NCBI GenBank assembly: GCA_012800215.1
Contig: JAAZJT010000048.1
Location: forward strand, 1 to 13,774
Length of the DNA: 13,774 nt
Source of the DNA: Bacillota bacterium
GTDB lineage: Bacteria; Bacillota; Dethiobacteria; Dethiobacterales; Dethiobacteraceae
Direction: 5' to 3'
Shown here in pieces: positions 1 to 6,897 of the stretch. The position numbers and the translations under genes are program-made. Below the pieces are notes generated by a model. It ran no database searches and was not told the origin of the DNA. It saw only the letters and a program-made list of their open reading frames with translations. The stretch's first letter is position 1. Each line of letters starts with the position of its first letter.

Positions 1-181
1 AAGGATGATACAATGCCGGCTGATCAGTCACCACGACAATCTGGGTAAAAATACTTTGCAGCAGTGAAATAAGATGTGCCACAATGGGTTTGTCACCTAA
101 TGGGAGAAAAAGCTTATTCTGCCCCATACGTGAACTATTGCCACCCGCCAAGATCACTGCTGTCATCTTCAGTGCGGACAA
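1..181 (-). CDS. MobA-like nucleotidyltransferase, partial (3' end beyond the left edge)
   Basis: The first 60 codons are present and read M-S-A-L-K-M-T-A-V-I-L-A-G-G-N-S-S-R-M-G-Q-N-K. The LAGG-x-SSRMG-x-NK pattern is the nucleotide-binding signature of MobA-like NTP transferases, which attach GMP or CMP to molybdopterin or act on related substrates. A TTG start at 181 is chosen because AGGG at 189-192 lies 7 bases upstream and an in-frame TAG precedes it; the ATG at 166 has no good ribosome binding site. It follows hpt by 35 bases with no terminator between, so it is probably the last known member of a tilS-hpt operon. MobA itself cannot be separated from MocA or other relatives from this fragment. 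The family call is firm, the substrate is not. Confidence 0.75.
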   Translation of the reverse strand, partial: MSALKMTAVILAGGNSSRMGQNKLFLPLGDKPIVAHLISLLQSIFTQIVVVTDQPALYHP

Positions 182-216
182 TGTATTTCCCTACTTTCTC
201 TAACTTACACTAACCA

Positions 217-744
217 CTACTCTGCCAATACACATATATCAGCTAAAGAACGATATTGTTCAGCAAAATCAAGCCCATAACCCACGACGAATTCATCGGG
301 AATTTGAAAACCGCAGTAATCTGGCGTAATTTCAACACGGCGCCTTTCTGGCTTATCCAGCAGCGTGACTATTTTAAGGGAGGCAGGCTGACGTGACTGC
401 AAGTTTTCTTTTAAATATTTTAGTGTAAGGCCGCTATCAATAATGTCTTCCACAATAAGACAGTGCTTCCCTTCAATGCTGCCGTCTAAGTCTTTCATAA
501 TTCTTACTACACCGGAGGATTCAGTTGCTGCTCCATAAGAGGATACAGCCATAAAATCAACTTGTACCGGAACTTTAAGCTGGCGCATTAAATCAGCTAA
601 AAAGATGACAGCTCCTTTTAAAACACAGATAAGAAAAATATCCTTACCGGCATAATCCCGGCTAATCTGTTCCCCTAACAGAGCAATTTTTTCTGCTATT
701 TCCTCCTTGGATAATAGTACTTTCTGTACATATTTTTGCGACAT
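217..744 (-). CDS. hpt: Hypoxanthine phosphoribosyltransferase
   Basis: This 175-residue cytosolic enzyme of purine salvage joins hypoxanthine or guanine to PRPP, giving IMP or GMP. The PRPP-binding motif VEDIIDSGLT is at residues 98-107, the VLKGA loop at 41-45 and the flexible catalytic loop FMAVSSYG at 64-71. The C-terminal stretch with VGYGLDF is the usual purine-binding end. Length is normal for bacterial HPRT. The ATG start is preceded by an AAGGAAGGTG ribosome binding site. The gene starts 16 bases after the tilS stop, the same tilS-hpt pairing as in Bacillus, so the two are almost certainly cotranscribed. In Bacillus ftsH follows; here a MobA-like gene does. Confidence 0.96.
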   Translation of the reverse strand: MSQKYVQKVLLSKEEIAEKIALLGEQISRDYAGKDIFLICVLKGAVIFLADLMRQLKVPVQVDFMAVSSYGAATESSGVVRIMKDLDGSIEGKHCLIVEDIIDSGLTLKYLKENLQSRQPASLKIVTLLDKPERRRVEITPDYCGFQIPDEFVVGYGLDFAEQYRSLADICVLAE

Positions 745-760
745 AAGGCACCTTCCTTTA

Positions 761-2173
761 TTAGTTTAAATTATTATCAGAAATTAACTTAAAATGTAAA
801 ACCTTCTTCGTTGACGGCAATACACGAAATTTTTCCGCTATATCCACACCACCCAACCAGACTATATCTTCACCGCTTAGCACGAGCGGCAGCCTGTCCC
901 GCTGCTGCCGTGCTATCTTTTTATCTATTAAAATCTTTTTCACCTTACGACTGCCCGGGCTGCCCAATAGCTGCATTCTGTCTCCTGGACGCCGAGTCCG
1001 TACACGCAACGGCCACTTTAGCATATCGGCGGAGCAAAATGCTTCCTGTTTATTAGCTGGACGAAAGGATATTTCCGTCTGATCAATAATCTCTGTTTCC
1101 AGCCATTGATTACTCCAGGGCAAAAAAGTCAGCCCCGGCACCTGCACCTGCAGCATTGCAGTTGATTCTGTTTTTGTGCCGGTACGAAAATACCCGACTT
1201 TTAGGTAATTATATTCACGCTGCACCACTATTCCGCCAGGCATAGTACAATAGGCAGAAGGAGAATTACTATCAGCCAGTGCTAATACTTGTTTAACATG
1301 AATACTTGCTATCCTTTTTACACCGGTAGTCCATAATGCTTGCCGCACAATGCGTGCCTGTAAAGCTACCGGCAGCCGCTGTAGTTCATCGAGGTGCAGA
1401 ATAAGCATTTGACCGGAGGTAACAACTTTTTTATAGGCAGCTTTTGTAACACTATCCAAGAGCGAGCTATCAGCGGCCAGTAAATCGGCAGTGCGAAGCA
1501 ACGTCCTCCGGATATGGGAACCAAATTCCTCTTCCAAAAAAGGCAGCAGGTGCAAACGCACCCGATTGCGAAAATAAATGGGTTGAAAATTAGAAGCATC
1601 CTGTACAGGATGCAGATCATGCAGGCGGCAGTAAATTTCAATGTCCTGTCTGGAGACATCAAAGAGCGGCCTGATCACTTCAATACCGGCAGCTAGGGAG
1701 CGCTTGCTGGGAATACCTTTCAGACCATCAAGCCCACTTCCTGTTAAAAGCCTCATTAGCAATGTTTCAATGCGATCATCACAATGATGGGCAGTTGCAA
1801 TGCGTTTTGCACCTACTAACTGTGCTATTTCCATAAAAATACGGTAACGGCCACGCCTTGCAGCTTCTTCTAGTGAAAGCCCTTCTCTTTTCTGAATTTC
1901 CTTAACTTGTAACTGCCGCACAGTAATCGGTACAGCCAGCTCCTCTGACCACTTTTTAACAAGCTCAGCTTCATCCGCTGCTTCCGGCCGCAAACAATGA
2001 TTGATATGAATGACATGGAGCTTAAGCTTTAGTTCTGGTGCCAGTCTATGTAAAATATGCAGCAAACTTAAGGAATCAGGCCCTCCAGATACTGCAATGA
2101 GTACTTTATCTCCGGGTAAAATAAGCTGCCGTTCCTTAATTGTCCTCAGTACAGCTTCATACAAAACTACCAC
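761..2173 (-). CDS. tilS: tRNA(Ile)-lysidine synthase
   Basis: TilS attaches lysine to C34 of the CAU-anticodon tRNA-Ile, so that it reads AUA codons and is charged with isoleucine; it is normally essential. The PP-loop ATP-binding motif SGGPDS is at residues 29-34, followed by the HINH-x-LRPEA segment typical of the family. The C-terminal third has RTRRPGDRM and later KKILIDKK, as in the TilS C-terminal domain. The 470-residue length fits. The start is uncertain: the GTG at 2173 abuts the GGGG tract with no proper spacing, while a TTG at 2164 has GGGGTGG five bases upstream and gives 467 residues with an N-terminus closer to known TilS. It heads a tilS-hpt-MobA-like unit with its own promoter. 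Confidence 0.95.
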   Translation of the reverse strand: MVVLYEAVLRTIKERQLILPGDKVLIAVSGGPDSLSLLHILHRLAPELKLKLHVIHINHCLRPEAADEAELVKKWSEELAVPITVRQLQVKEIQKREGLSLEEAARRGRYRIFMEIAQLVGAKRIATAHHCDDRIETLLMRLLTGSGLDGLKGIPSKRSLAAGIEVIRPLFDVSRQDIEIYCRLHDLHPVQDASNFQPIYFRNRVRLHLLPFLEEEFGSHIRRTLLRTADLLAADSSLLDSVTKAAYKKVVTSGQMLILHLDELQRLPVALQARIVRQALWTTGVKRIASIHVKQVLALADSNSPSAYCTMPGGIVVQREYNYLKVGYFRTGTKTESTAMLQVQVPGLTFLPWSNQWLETEIIDQTEISFRPANKQEAFCSADMLKWPLRVRTRRPGDRMQLLGSPGSRKVKKILIDKKIARQQRDRLPLVLSGEDIVWLGGVDIAEKFRVLPSTKKVLHFKLISDNNLN

Positions 2174-2246
2174 CCCAGGGTATTGCTGATATATATTTTT
2201 GCCAATTTAAACAAGTTAGTTCCATTGTAGTTTTTATTTCTTCTGG

Positions 2247-2269
2247 AAAAAAGGCAAAATTCCTGCCTT
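2247..2269 (-). terminator. Possible attenuator hairpin in the tilS leader
   Basis: On the minus strand AAGGCA and TGCCTT form a 6-bp stem (2264-2269 and 2251-2256) with a 7-base loop, followed by six T. G-T wobbles could lengthen the stem. It lies between the predicted tilS promoter and the tilS start, so it would stop some transcripts before the gene. The stem is short and no alternative antiterminator fold was identified, so this is tentative. Confidence 0.35.
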
Positions 2270-2309
2270 CTCATCCACAGTATTATTTCTCTCTATATTT
2301 TCAGAAAAA

Positions 2310-2339
2310 ACTATATCATATTTTATGCCCGCATGGCAA
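2310..2339 (-). promoter_or_regulatory. Predicted sigma-A promoter of tilS-hpt
   Basis: Minus-strand TTGCCA (2334-2339) and TATAGT (2310-2315) are separated by 18 bases. The -10 box is preceded by TGA, giving an extended -10 (TG-n-TATAGT). It sits just downstream of the spoIIE terminator, which explains how tilS-hpt could be expressed in vegetative cells independently of spoIIE. The leader to tilS would be about 130 bases. Confidence 0.55.
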
Positions 2340-2349
2340 ATAAACAAAT

Positions 2350-2372
2350 AAAAAAACCTCTAAACAGAGGTT
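2350..2372 (-). terminator. Rho-independent terminator of spoIIE
   Basis: Minus-strand AACCTCT (2366-2372) and AGAGGTT (2355-2361) form a perfect 7-bp stem with the loop GTTT, followed by a T-run. It lies about 20 bases after the spoIIE stop codon and separates the sporulation gene from tilS. Confidence 0.85.
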
Positions 2373-2390
2373 AATTTGCCGGATAGGTTT

Positions 2391-4562
2391 CTAAGCAGTC
2401 ATATAATCTCTGATTTTATGTTTGAGGCGCTTGGCGCGGCACACAAGTATTGTTAGATCGTCACGCAGTTCACTACTCCCATAAAGCTGTTTTGCCCGGG
2501 CTAAAATTTCATCTGCCAAGACCTGAGGATGCATATACCTTTGCTCCAACAAATAATTTTTTAGCCAGTCTGGCTGTTTAGGTGAAGCCTCAAAAATACC
2601 ATCTGTGACCATCACAATCATACAATCATCCTGCAGTGAAATAGTAACAGGTTTTAACTCCACTTCGCTGAGGATGCCCACAGGCAGCGACGGGCTCTTT
2701 ACTTCGCGTACACTTTGTTCAGCTTTCAAATAGCTTGGAGCTGCTCCCGTTTTTATGAATTCTGCCTCTCCCTTTACTGTATCGATTATTAAGATATCCA
2801 AAGTAGCGAAACTCTCTTCTTGTGAACGCAACTGTAAAATCGTATTAACTGTACGAATAACGGCATCCCGCTCGAAACCTGCCAAAAGCAGTTGTTCAAC
2901 TAATTTAACTGCCGTGCGGCTTTCCTGCTGTGCCCGTGTACCGTTACCCATACCGTCGCTTAAAAGAAAAACCTGCCTGCCATCGCGCAGTTCCAAATAA
3001 CTATAATAATCACCACAAACCTCCTGATTCTCCTTGGCAGCCTGCGCAATACCCAATTCTACATAAAAAAATTGGTTATGCAGCTGCTGTTCTCCAGGAT
3101 AACCCTCACGGACTTCTTTCGATAAATTCATCATAATTTCTGCTAATCCCACCAATTGTGTTGTAACAAGCTCACGGCTTTCAGCTATTTTTTTCTGCCA
3201 GGCTTGTCCGTTTTTTTCTAACTCTTGTAAAAAAGCAATAGTGTTTACAAAGTCGTTTTTTTTGCCGCAATACTTCTCAAAATAATCCGGCAGCCGCATC
3301 TCACTTATAACTTGCCCCTTATCCAGTTCACTTAAAATGCGAACTGTGGCATTATATGTACGCTGCAGGTTTTTTTCCCAGCACCGCCTGCGCGACGGGC
3401 AGTTCTGACAAACGCGCATTATCACTCCTTCAATCAATGCCATTACCACTGGATCATTTTTCTCATCTTCGCCGGCAGCCGCTGTTAAAAATGCATTTGC
3501 TAATTCCCGCAGGACCAGACCGCAGTCACGCAAGCGAACAGCTATTTGCTCCCGAACCTTCTCTGCTTCATCATTGAAACTCCCACTTAGCAACGGCACC
3601 AATGCTTTTACCTTAACAGGCAGCAGTGGCACCAGCACAAATACTATACTCACAGCCAGTGTAGCAGCAAGCTCCCCCTGTAATGCTTGCCAGCCAAAGA
3701 GATAAAGGGAAAGTGAGATTGTACCAAAGATAAAGGCAAAAACTGTTATCAGCCTACCAAATGAACAAAACAAGCCGGCAAGAAAACCGGCAAAAGTCAA
3801 AGCACTAATCCAGATAAAATCGGAACTTTGAACGCCAAGCATAAATCCTAACAGGGCACCAGCTGCTGCCGCCGGTCCGGGACCAAACCAATAAGAAGCA
3901 CAGAGAACGACTGTTCTGGCAATGGTATTGGCCCCAATAGTAAAGATTGTATTTTCTTGTATCATTGCCAACAGCAATAAGCCAATAAAAACAATCCAGG
4001 AAGTAAATCCTTCAAGCCGGTTTTCTGGGTACAAAGCGCGAGGGGGACTTTTCATTACCTGTAAAAATACAGCTGCCGCCAACATTGCTAAAAATATCTC
4101 TATTACCGTCAAGAATAAGTCATAAGGCTGAAAACTGCTTAGCCACAGGCGGGGTAAAGCACATCCCATTACAGATAAAGCTATGCATACTACATATGGC
4201 AAGTGAAATCTGCGCAAATGATAACGTAGCAAAGTAAAAGTAATACTACCTAAAAATAAACCGCCGAGATACAGCCAGTCCCTGCCTATTGCGGAAGTAG
4301 CTAACATAATAACGCCATAAAGTAGCATGCGTCTTGTTTCCCCTCTGCTCGACACTGCCCAAAAAGCCAAGCCGAAAGGAGCCAGTTCCCCCATCAAACG
4401 TAAACGTGTAAGTAGAATAAGCGCTAATATGGCGCCAATAGTATCCCAGGTACACAATTCCCCTGGTATGTGTAAGCGGGATAATTTGTGCCGTTGTGAT
4501 ACTTTTGCCCGCATACTGCCTGTACGCACATAAGGCTCGATAGCTGTAAACCGATCTAGCAT
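2391..4562 (-). CDS. spoIIE: Stage II sporulation protein E, PP2C-type phosphatase
   Basis: SpoIIE sits at the polar septum and dephosphorylates SpoIIAA, which frees sigma-F in the forespore. Residues 1-35 are basic and cytoplasmic, and about 38-325 hold a series of roughly ten membrane segments. A central region carries the CxxC-x5-C cluster (385-394) common in SpoIIE. The PP2C domain fills about 500-710, with metal-binding acidic residues visible in GDYY (D518), SDGMGNG (D536), VTDGIFE (D654) and RDDLT (D701/D702). All catalytic motifs are intact. At 723 residues it is shorter than Bacillus SpoIIE (about 830). The ATG start has AAAGGGGG six bases upstream. The gene has its own Spo0A-type promoter and a terminator, so it is probably monocistronic apart from read-through from feoA. 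Confidence 0.96.
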   Translation of the reverse strand: MLDRFTAIEPYVRTGSMRAKVSQRHKLSRLHIPGELCTWDTIGAILALILLTRLRLMGELAPFGLAFWAVSSRGETRRMLLYGVIMLATSAIGRDWLYLGGLFLGSITFTLLRYHLRRFHLPYVVCIALSVMGCALPRLWLSSFQPYDLFLTVIEIFLAMLAAAVFLQVMKSPPRALYPENRLEGFTSWIVFIGLLLLAMIQENTIFTIGANTIARTVVLCASYWFGPGPAAAAGALLGFMLGVQSSDFIWISALTFAGFLAGLFCSFGRLITVFAFIFGTISLSLYLFGWQALQGELAATLAVSIVFVLVPLLPVKVKALVPLLSGSFNDEAEKVREQIAVRLRDCGLVLRELANAFLTAAAGEDEKNDPVVMALIEGVIMRVCQNCPSRRRCWEKNLQRTYNATVRILSELDKGQVISEMRLPDYFEKYCGKKNDFVNTIAFLQELEKNGQAWQKKIAESRELVTTQLVGLAEIMMNLSKEVREGYPGEQQLHNQFFYVELGIAQAAKENQEVCGDYYSYLELRDGRQVFLLSDGMGNGTRAQQESRTAVKLVEQLLLAGFERDAVIRTVNTILQLRSQEESFATLDILIIDTVKGEAEFIKTGAAPSYLKAEQSVREVKSPSLPVGILSEVELKPVTISLQDDCMIVMVTDGIFEASPKQPDWLKNYLLEQRYMHPQVLADEILARAKQLYGSSELRDDLTILVCRAKRLKHKIRDYMTA

Positions 4563-4593
4563 CAGTATCCCCCTTTCCTTACCGCTTCCTATT

Positions 4594-4626
4594 ATTATAC
4601 TGCTTTACATTCTAATAATTTGTCAT
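4594..4626 (-). promoter_or_regulatory. spoIIE promoter with a 21-base spacer
   Basis: On the minus strand TATAAT (4594-4599) is a perfect -10 box. The best -35, ATGACA (4621-4626), is one base from TTGACA but lies 21 bases upstream rather than 17. No better -35 is seen at normal spacing. Over-long spacing is an established feature of Spo0A-activated sigma-A promoters such as Bacillus spoIIG and spoIIE, which need bound Spo0A~P to engage polymerase. The predicted RNA start is near 4587, about 25 bases before the spoIIE ATG. Confidence 0.75.
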
Positions 4627-4652
4627 AGTAAGACGAGTCAGCTTAAGAAACT

Positions 4653-4659
4653 TTCGACA
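4653..4659 (-). promoter_or_regulatory. Spo0A binding site (0A box) upstream of spoIIE
   Basis: TGTCGAA reads on the minus strand in the context TTTGTCGAAAG, an exact match to the 0A-box consensus TGNCGAA. It is centred about 27 bases upstream of the -35 box and begins three bases after the feoA stop codon. It supports activation of spoIIE by phosphorylated Spo0A. A second, overlapping box nearer the -35 was not convincing. Confidence 0.7.
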
Positions 4660-4662
4660 AAT

Positions 4663-4890
4663 TTATTTTCGTGGGTAAATACGTATAAACATTGCCAGAT
4701 CATAATCCAAAGCAACTTTGCTATGGCCGACTTGTAAGATACAAGCCGGTTTTTTGCGCAGCAAACGTATAGAAATCCCCGGGATAATGCCGAGCCGCAT
4801 CAAGATAGCTACTATTTTGCGGTCAGATGTAGTCAATTCAGCAATCCTCCCCACCTCGCCTACCCCCAAATCCATTAGCAATTTACCCAC
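4663..4890 (-). CDS. feoA: FeoA-family ferrous iron transport protein
   Basis: This 75-residue cytosolic protein has the SH3-like fold expected of FeoA, the small partner of the FeoB GTPase-permease. The family pattern is visible: a leading hydrophobic stretch MGKLLMDLG, the central M-R-L-G-I-I-P-G turn, then the basic IRLLRKKPACILQVGHSKVALDYDLA strand pair. Length is typical. Start is GTG at 4890, with AAGGAGGT ten bases upstream; a TTG at 4881 is a less likely alternative. It lies downstream of feoB, the reverse of the common feoA-feoB order, and probably shares its transcript. No terminator separates it from spoIIE. Confidence 0.9.
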   Translation of the reverse strand: MGKLLMDLGVGEVGRIAELTTSDRKIVAILMRLGIIPGISIRLLRKKPACILQVGHSKVALDYDLAMFIRIYPRK

Positions 4891-4908
4891 CTTATTTTTT
4901 ACCTCCTT

Positions 4909-4974
4909 CTATGGAGAAGCGTGCATGTTCGGTCCCCTTTGTCTGCGTTTTTCAGTACTGATTTCATCTGCCAT
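4909..4974 (-). CDS. Possible 21-residue ORF between feoB and feoA
   Basis: An ATG-TAG frame encodes MADEISTEKRRQRGPNMHASP, a charged peptide without cysteines or a membrane segment. Its stop codon ends at 4909, directly before the feoA ribosome binding site, a position that would suit translational coupling. The only ribosome binding sequence, AGG, is two bases from the ATG, which is too close to be efficient. It does not look like the known Cys-rich FeoB-associated small protein. It could be a leader peptide, a degenerate remnant, or chance. Confidence 0.2.
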   Translation of the reverse strand: MADEISTEKRRQRGPNMHASP

Positions 4975-5003
4975 TTCCTAAGTGCAAGCGTCATAACTTA
5001 ATG

Positions 5004-6458
5004 TCAGTATAAAACAGGTAACCCTAAAAAAATGCGCATTACCACTCCTGTCGCTAATGCGACTGCAGACACACCTGCTGCAATTAATGCTGCAGTTAAT
5101 AAACCCCGTTCTCGAATCATCATTGCCAATTGCGCTAAACACGGCAAAAAAAGTGTTAGCACGGTAGCTGCAAGCAATAACTGCTCTCCGGACAGCAGCC
5201 CTGAGCGATAGAGGTCAAGTAAACCTGCGGACCCATAATCCCGGCGGAAAAAGCCAAATAAAAAAACAGTACTTAAGGCAGGAGGTAATCCCATCTGACC
5301 AAGCAGAGGCTGCATAAGCAAAGAAAATGAACTCAGCAAACCGGTATTCTGCAGCAGACAGAGAAAAATACTAACCAATATAAAGATAGGAATTACCTCC
5401 TTAAAGTACCAGCACATACGAGCTGCTGTTTTCTTATAGATGGCATTTAATGAAGGCTGCCTTAGAGGGGGTAACTCTATATAAAAATAAGTCTGCTTTC
5501 CCGGCAGTAGAAGTTGTAAAAAGAATGCACTCGCTAATAATAGGCTGCTCACTATACAGAGCCAATACCATAGATAAGCCGGCTCATTAGTTAGCAAAGC
5601 CATAATTAAGCCCAATTGTGCAGAGCAAGGTACTGCCAGGGCAAAGAGAAAAGTTGCAATAATACGCTCACGACGGCTTTCAAGCACCCTTGTCACCAAT
5701 ACAGCCATGGTACCGCAACCTAAGCCTAAGGTTAGGGGGATAATGGAACGCCCATTTAACCCTATTTTTTTCATGACAGCATCAGTCCAATATGCTAAAC
5801 GCGGCAGGTAACCACTATCCTCAAGCAGCGCAAACATAAAAAAGAAAGTACCAACAATTGGCATAATGATACCAAAGGCATAACGAAAACCTAGTGTTAG
5901 CAGCCCAAATTCACCGACAAACAAGTCCTTTACCAGCTGCCATGATAAAAAACTTTCCAACCACCCGCATAGAGTAGGCAGAACAATCTTACCAAGTAAA
6001 ACTCCCTCTAATAAATCAACCAATGTGCCGGCAGCAAAACGACCTACAAATAAGTATAGGCCAACATAAAGTACTAAAAATATTAAAAGCACCCCACCGA
6101 GCGGTGTAAGGGTAAATTTCTCCAACCAATTACTGTGGTCGAGCAGCCGTCCTGCATCATAAATATCTTTTAATATTATTTCCGCTTGCTGCTGTAAGTG
6201 TAATTGGCTGCCTCTACTGGAGGGTGGACTGGTTTTACGAAAAAATTTATCAGCTGCAACAATTGCGGCTACTGTGCGTTTTACTGCTTGTATCCCCCAG
6301 CCTTGTGTTAAAGATGCACCAATTACCGGAATACCTAAACGATGAGCCAATTCTTTGTGTTTAATGCAAACACCCGCTTTATTTGCCTCATCCATCATAT
6401 TTAACACTAAAATCAGGGGCAGACCATGCTGCAGCAACTCTAATGTCAAGGGCAGCAT
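5004..6458 (-). CDS. feoB: FeoB membrane permease part, 3' portion of a frameshifted gene
   Basis: This 484-residue frame continues the FeoB begun at 6739. It opens inside the G domain: NMMD (residues 20-23) is the G4 guanine-specificity motif, and SLTQGWG near 49-55 corresponds to G5. A helical linker follows, then the Fe(II)-transporting membrane part with two Gate-type regions, including IIPLTLGLGCGTMAVLVTR and the later FGFFRRDYGSAGLL. The ATG at 6458 has no ribosome binding site and would lack the nucleotide-binding loop, so it is not an independent start. Joined to the upstream portion the product would be 578 residues, a short FeoB. All motifs are intact, so the break looks recent or artefactual. 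Confidence 0.92.
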   Translation of the reverse strand: MLPLTLELLQHGLPLILVLNMMDEANKAGVCIKHKELAHRLGIPVIGASLTQGWGIQAVKRTVAAIVAADKFFRKTSPPSSRGSQLHLQQQAEIILKDIYDAGRLLDHSNWLEKFTLTPLGGVLLIFLVLYVGLYLFVGRFAAGTLVDLLEGVLLGKIVLPTLCGWLESFLSWQLVKDLFVGEFGLLTLGFRYAFGIIMPIVGTFFFMFALLEDSGYLPRLAYWTDAVMKKIGLNGRSIIPLTLGLGCGTMAVLVTRVLESRRERIIATFLFALAVPCSAQLGLIMALLTNEPAYLWYWLCIVSSLLLASAFFLQLLLPGKQTYFYIELPPLRQPSLNAIYKKTAARMCWYFKEVIPIFILVSIFLCLLQNTGLLSSFSLLMQPLLGQMGLPPALSTVFLFGFFRRDYGSAGLLDLYRSGLLSGEQLLLAATVLTLFLPCLAQLAMMIRERGLLTAALIAAGVSAVALATGVVMRIFLGLPVLY

Positions 6459-6739
6459 ACGCGGTAAATTTTTGGATCAACTACCTGGATAATACAATGA
6501 ATAGCCGCCTCTTGTAGTAAACGACAGGTTACAGCTTCTTCCTCAGAAAGAGGTGAAAGACTGTACAACCCTGGGGTATCTATAACTTCCACTGTTTGTC
6601 CTGCCAAATTGGCCACACCATGAGTAATTTCAACGGTTGTCCCGGGGTAATTGGAAACAGTAACATAATTACCCGTTAAGTGATAAAAAAGCAGACTTTT
6701 TCCCACATTGGGGAAACCCACTAGCGCAATCTTTTTCAT
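6446..6739 (-). CDS. feoB: FeoB G-domain N-terminus, 5' portion of a frameshifted gene
   Basis: FeoB imports ferrous iron through the inner membrane and carries an N-terminal GTP-binding domain. This 97-codon frame has the P-loop GFPNVGKS (8-15), the switch-I segment YPGTTVE (31-37) and DTPG (54-57). After V-V-D-P-K (86-90) the frame runs into seven foreign codons and stops. One extra A in the run at 6469-6473 would restore P-K-N-L-P-R-M-L-P-L-T and join the 3' frame. The ATG start has GGGAGGAC upstream at good spacing, so translation begins normally. As read, the product is a truncated G domain without G4 or membrane parts and cannot transport iron. Confidence 0.9.
   Translation of the reverse strand: MKKIALVGFPNVGKSLLFYHLTGNYVTVSNYPGTTVEITHGVANLAGQTVEVIDTPGLYSLSPLSEEEAVTCRLLQEAAIHCIIQVVDPKIYRVCCP
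6469..6473 (-). other. feoB: Frameshift site in feoB (A5 homopolymer)
   Basis: On the minus strand the coding sequence reads GAT-CCA-AAA-ATT-TAC. With six instead of five A it reads GAT-CCA-AAA-AAT-TTA-CCG-CGT-ATG and enters the 3' FeoB frame exactly. The two frames overlap only at 6446-6458. A one-base deletion, a sequencing or assembly error in a homopolymer, or slippage would each explain it. Confidence 0.85.
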
Positions 6740-6812
6740 TATGAGTCCTCCCAGCGCCCCAGCTTTTAAGCAATAAATTACAAGGGCTTACGTAAATAGA
6801 TATGCAAAACAA

Positions 6813-6853
6813 AGAACCGTCTTGCACAAAAGATTTTGTGCATAGACGGTTCT
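6813..6853 (-). terminator. Strong long hairpin, probable leftward terminator upstream of feoB
   Basis: AGAACCGTCT pairs with AGACGGTTCT (10 bp), and inside it TGCACAAA pairs with TTTGTGCA around a tiny loop, with one bulged base. On the minus strand the stem is followed by TTGTTTTGC, a U-rich tail. No U-tract follows on the plus strand. It would end leftward transcripts coming from ppx before they reach feoB. If the ydcZ-like promoter lies upstream of it, the same hairpin would sit in that gene's 5' leader. Confidence 0.5.
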
Positions 6854-6897
6854 CAACACGCACACACTAAAAAACAGGGAAAGAAAGGAGCAAAAAA

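Noticed and set aside
811..1056. Rightward open frame opposite tilS
   Set aside because: It lies antisense to a well-supported gene, has no ribosome binding site, and its translation resembles no protein family.
1366..1662. Leftward open frame inside tilS in another phase
   Set aside because: It is a shadow of tilS coding sequence with a Cys-rich, low-quality translation.
6455..6480. Programmed -1 ribosomal frameshifting to make full FeoB
   Set aside because: The zero-frame codons CCA-AAA-ATT do not form an X-XXY-YYZ slippery heptamer, and no downstream stimulatory hairpin was evident. FeoB is not known to use recoding. A deletion or sequence error is simpler.
6740..6813. Fur-type or other iron-responsive operator upstream of feoB
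   Set aside because: Only a short TTACGTAA palindrome is present; nothing close to a Fur or DtxR-family consensus was seen.
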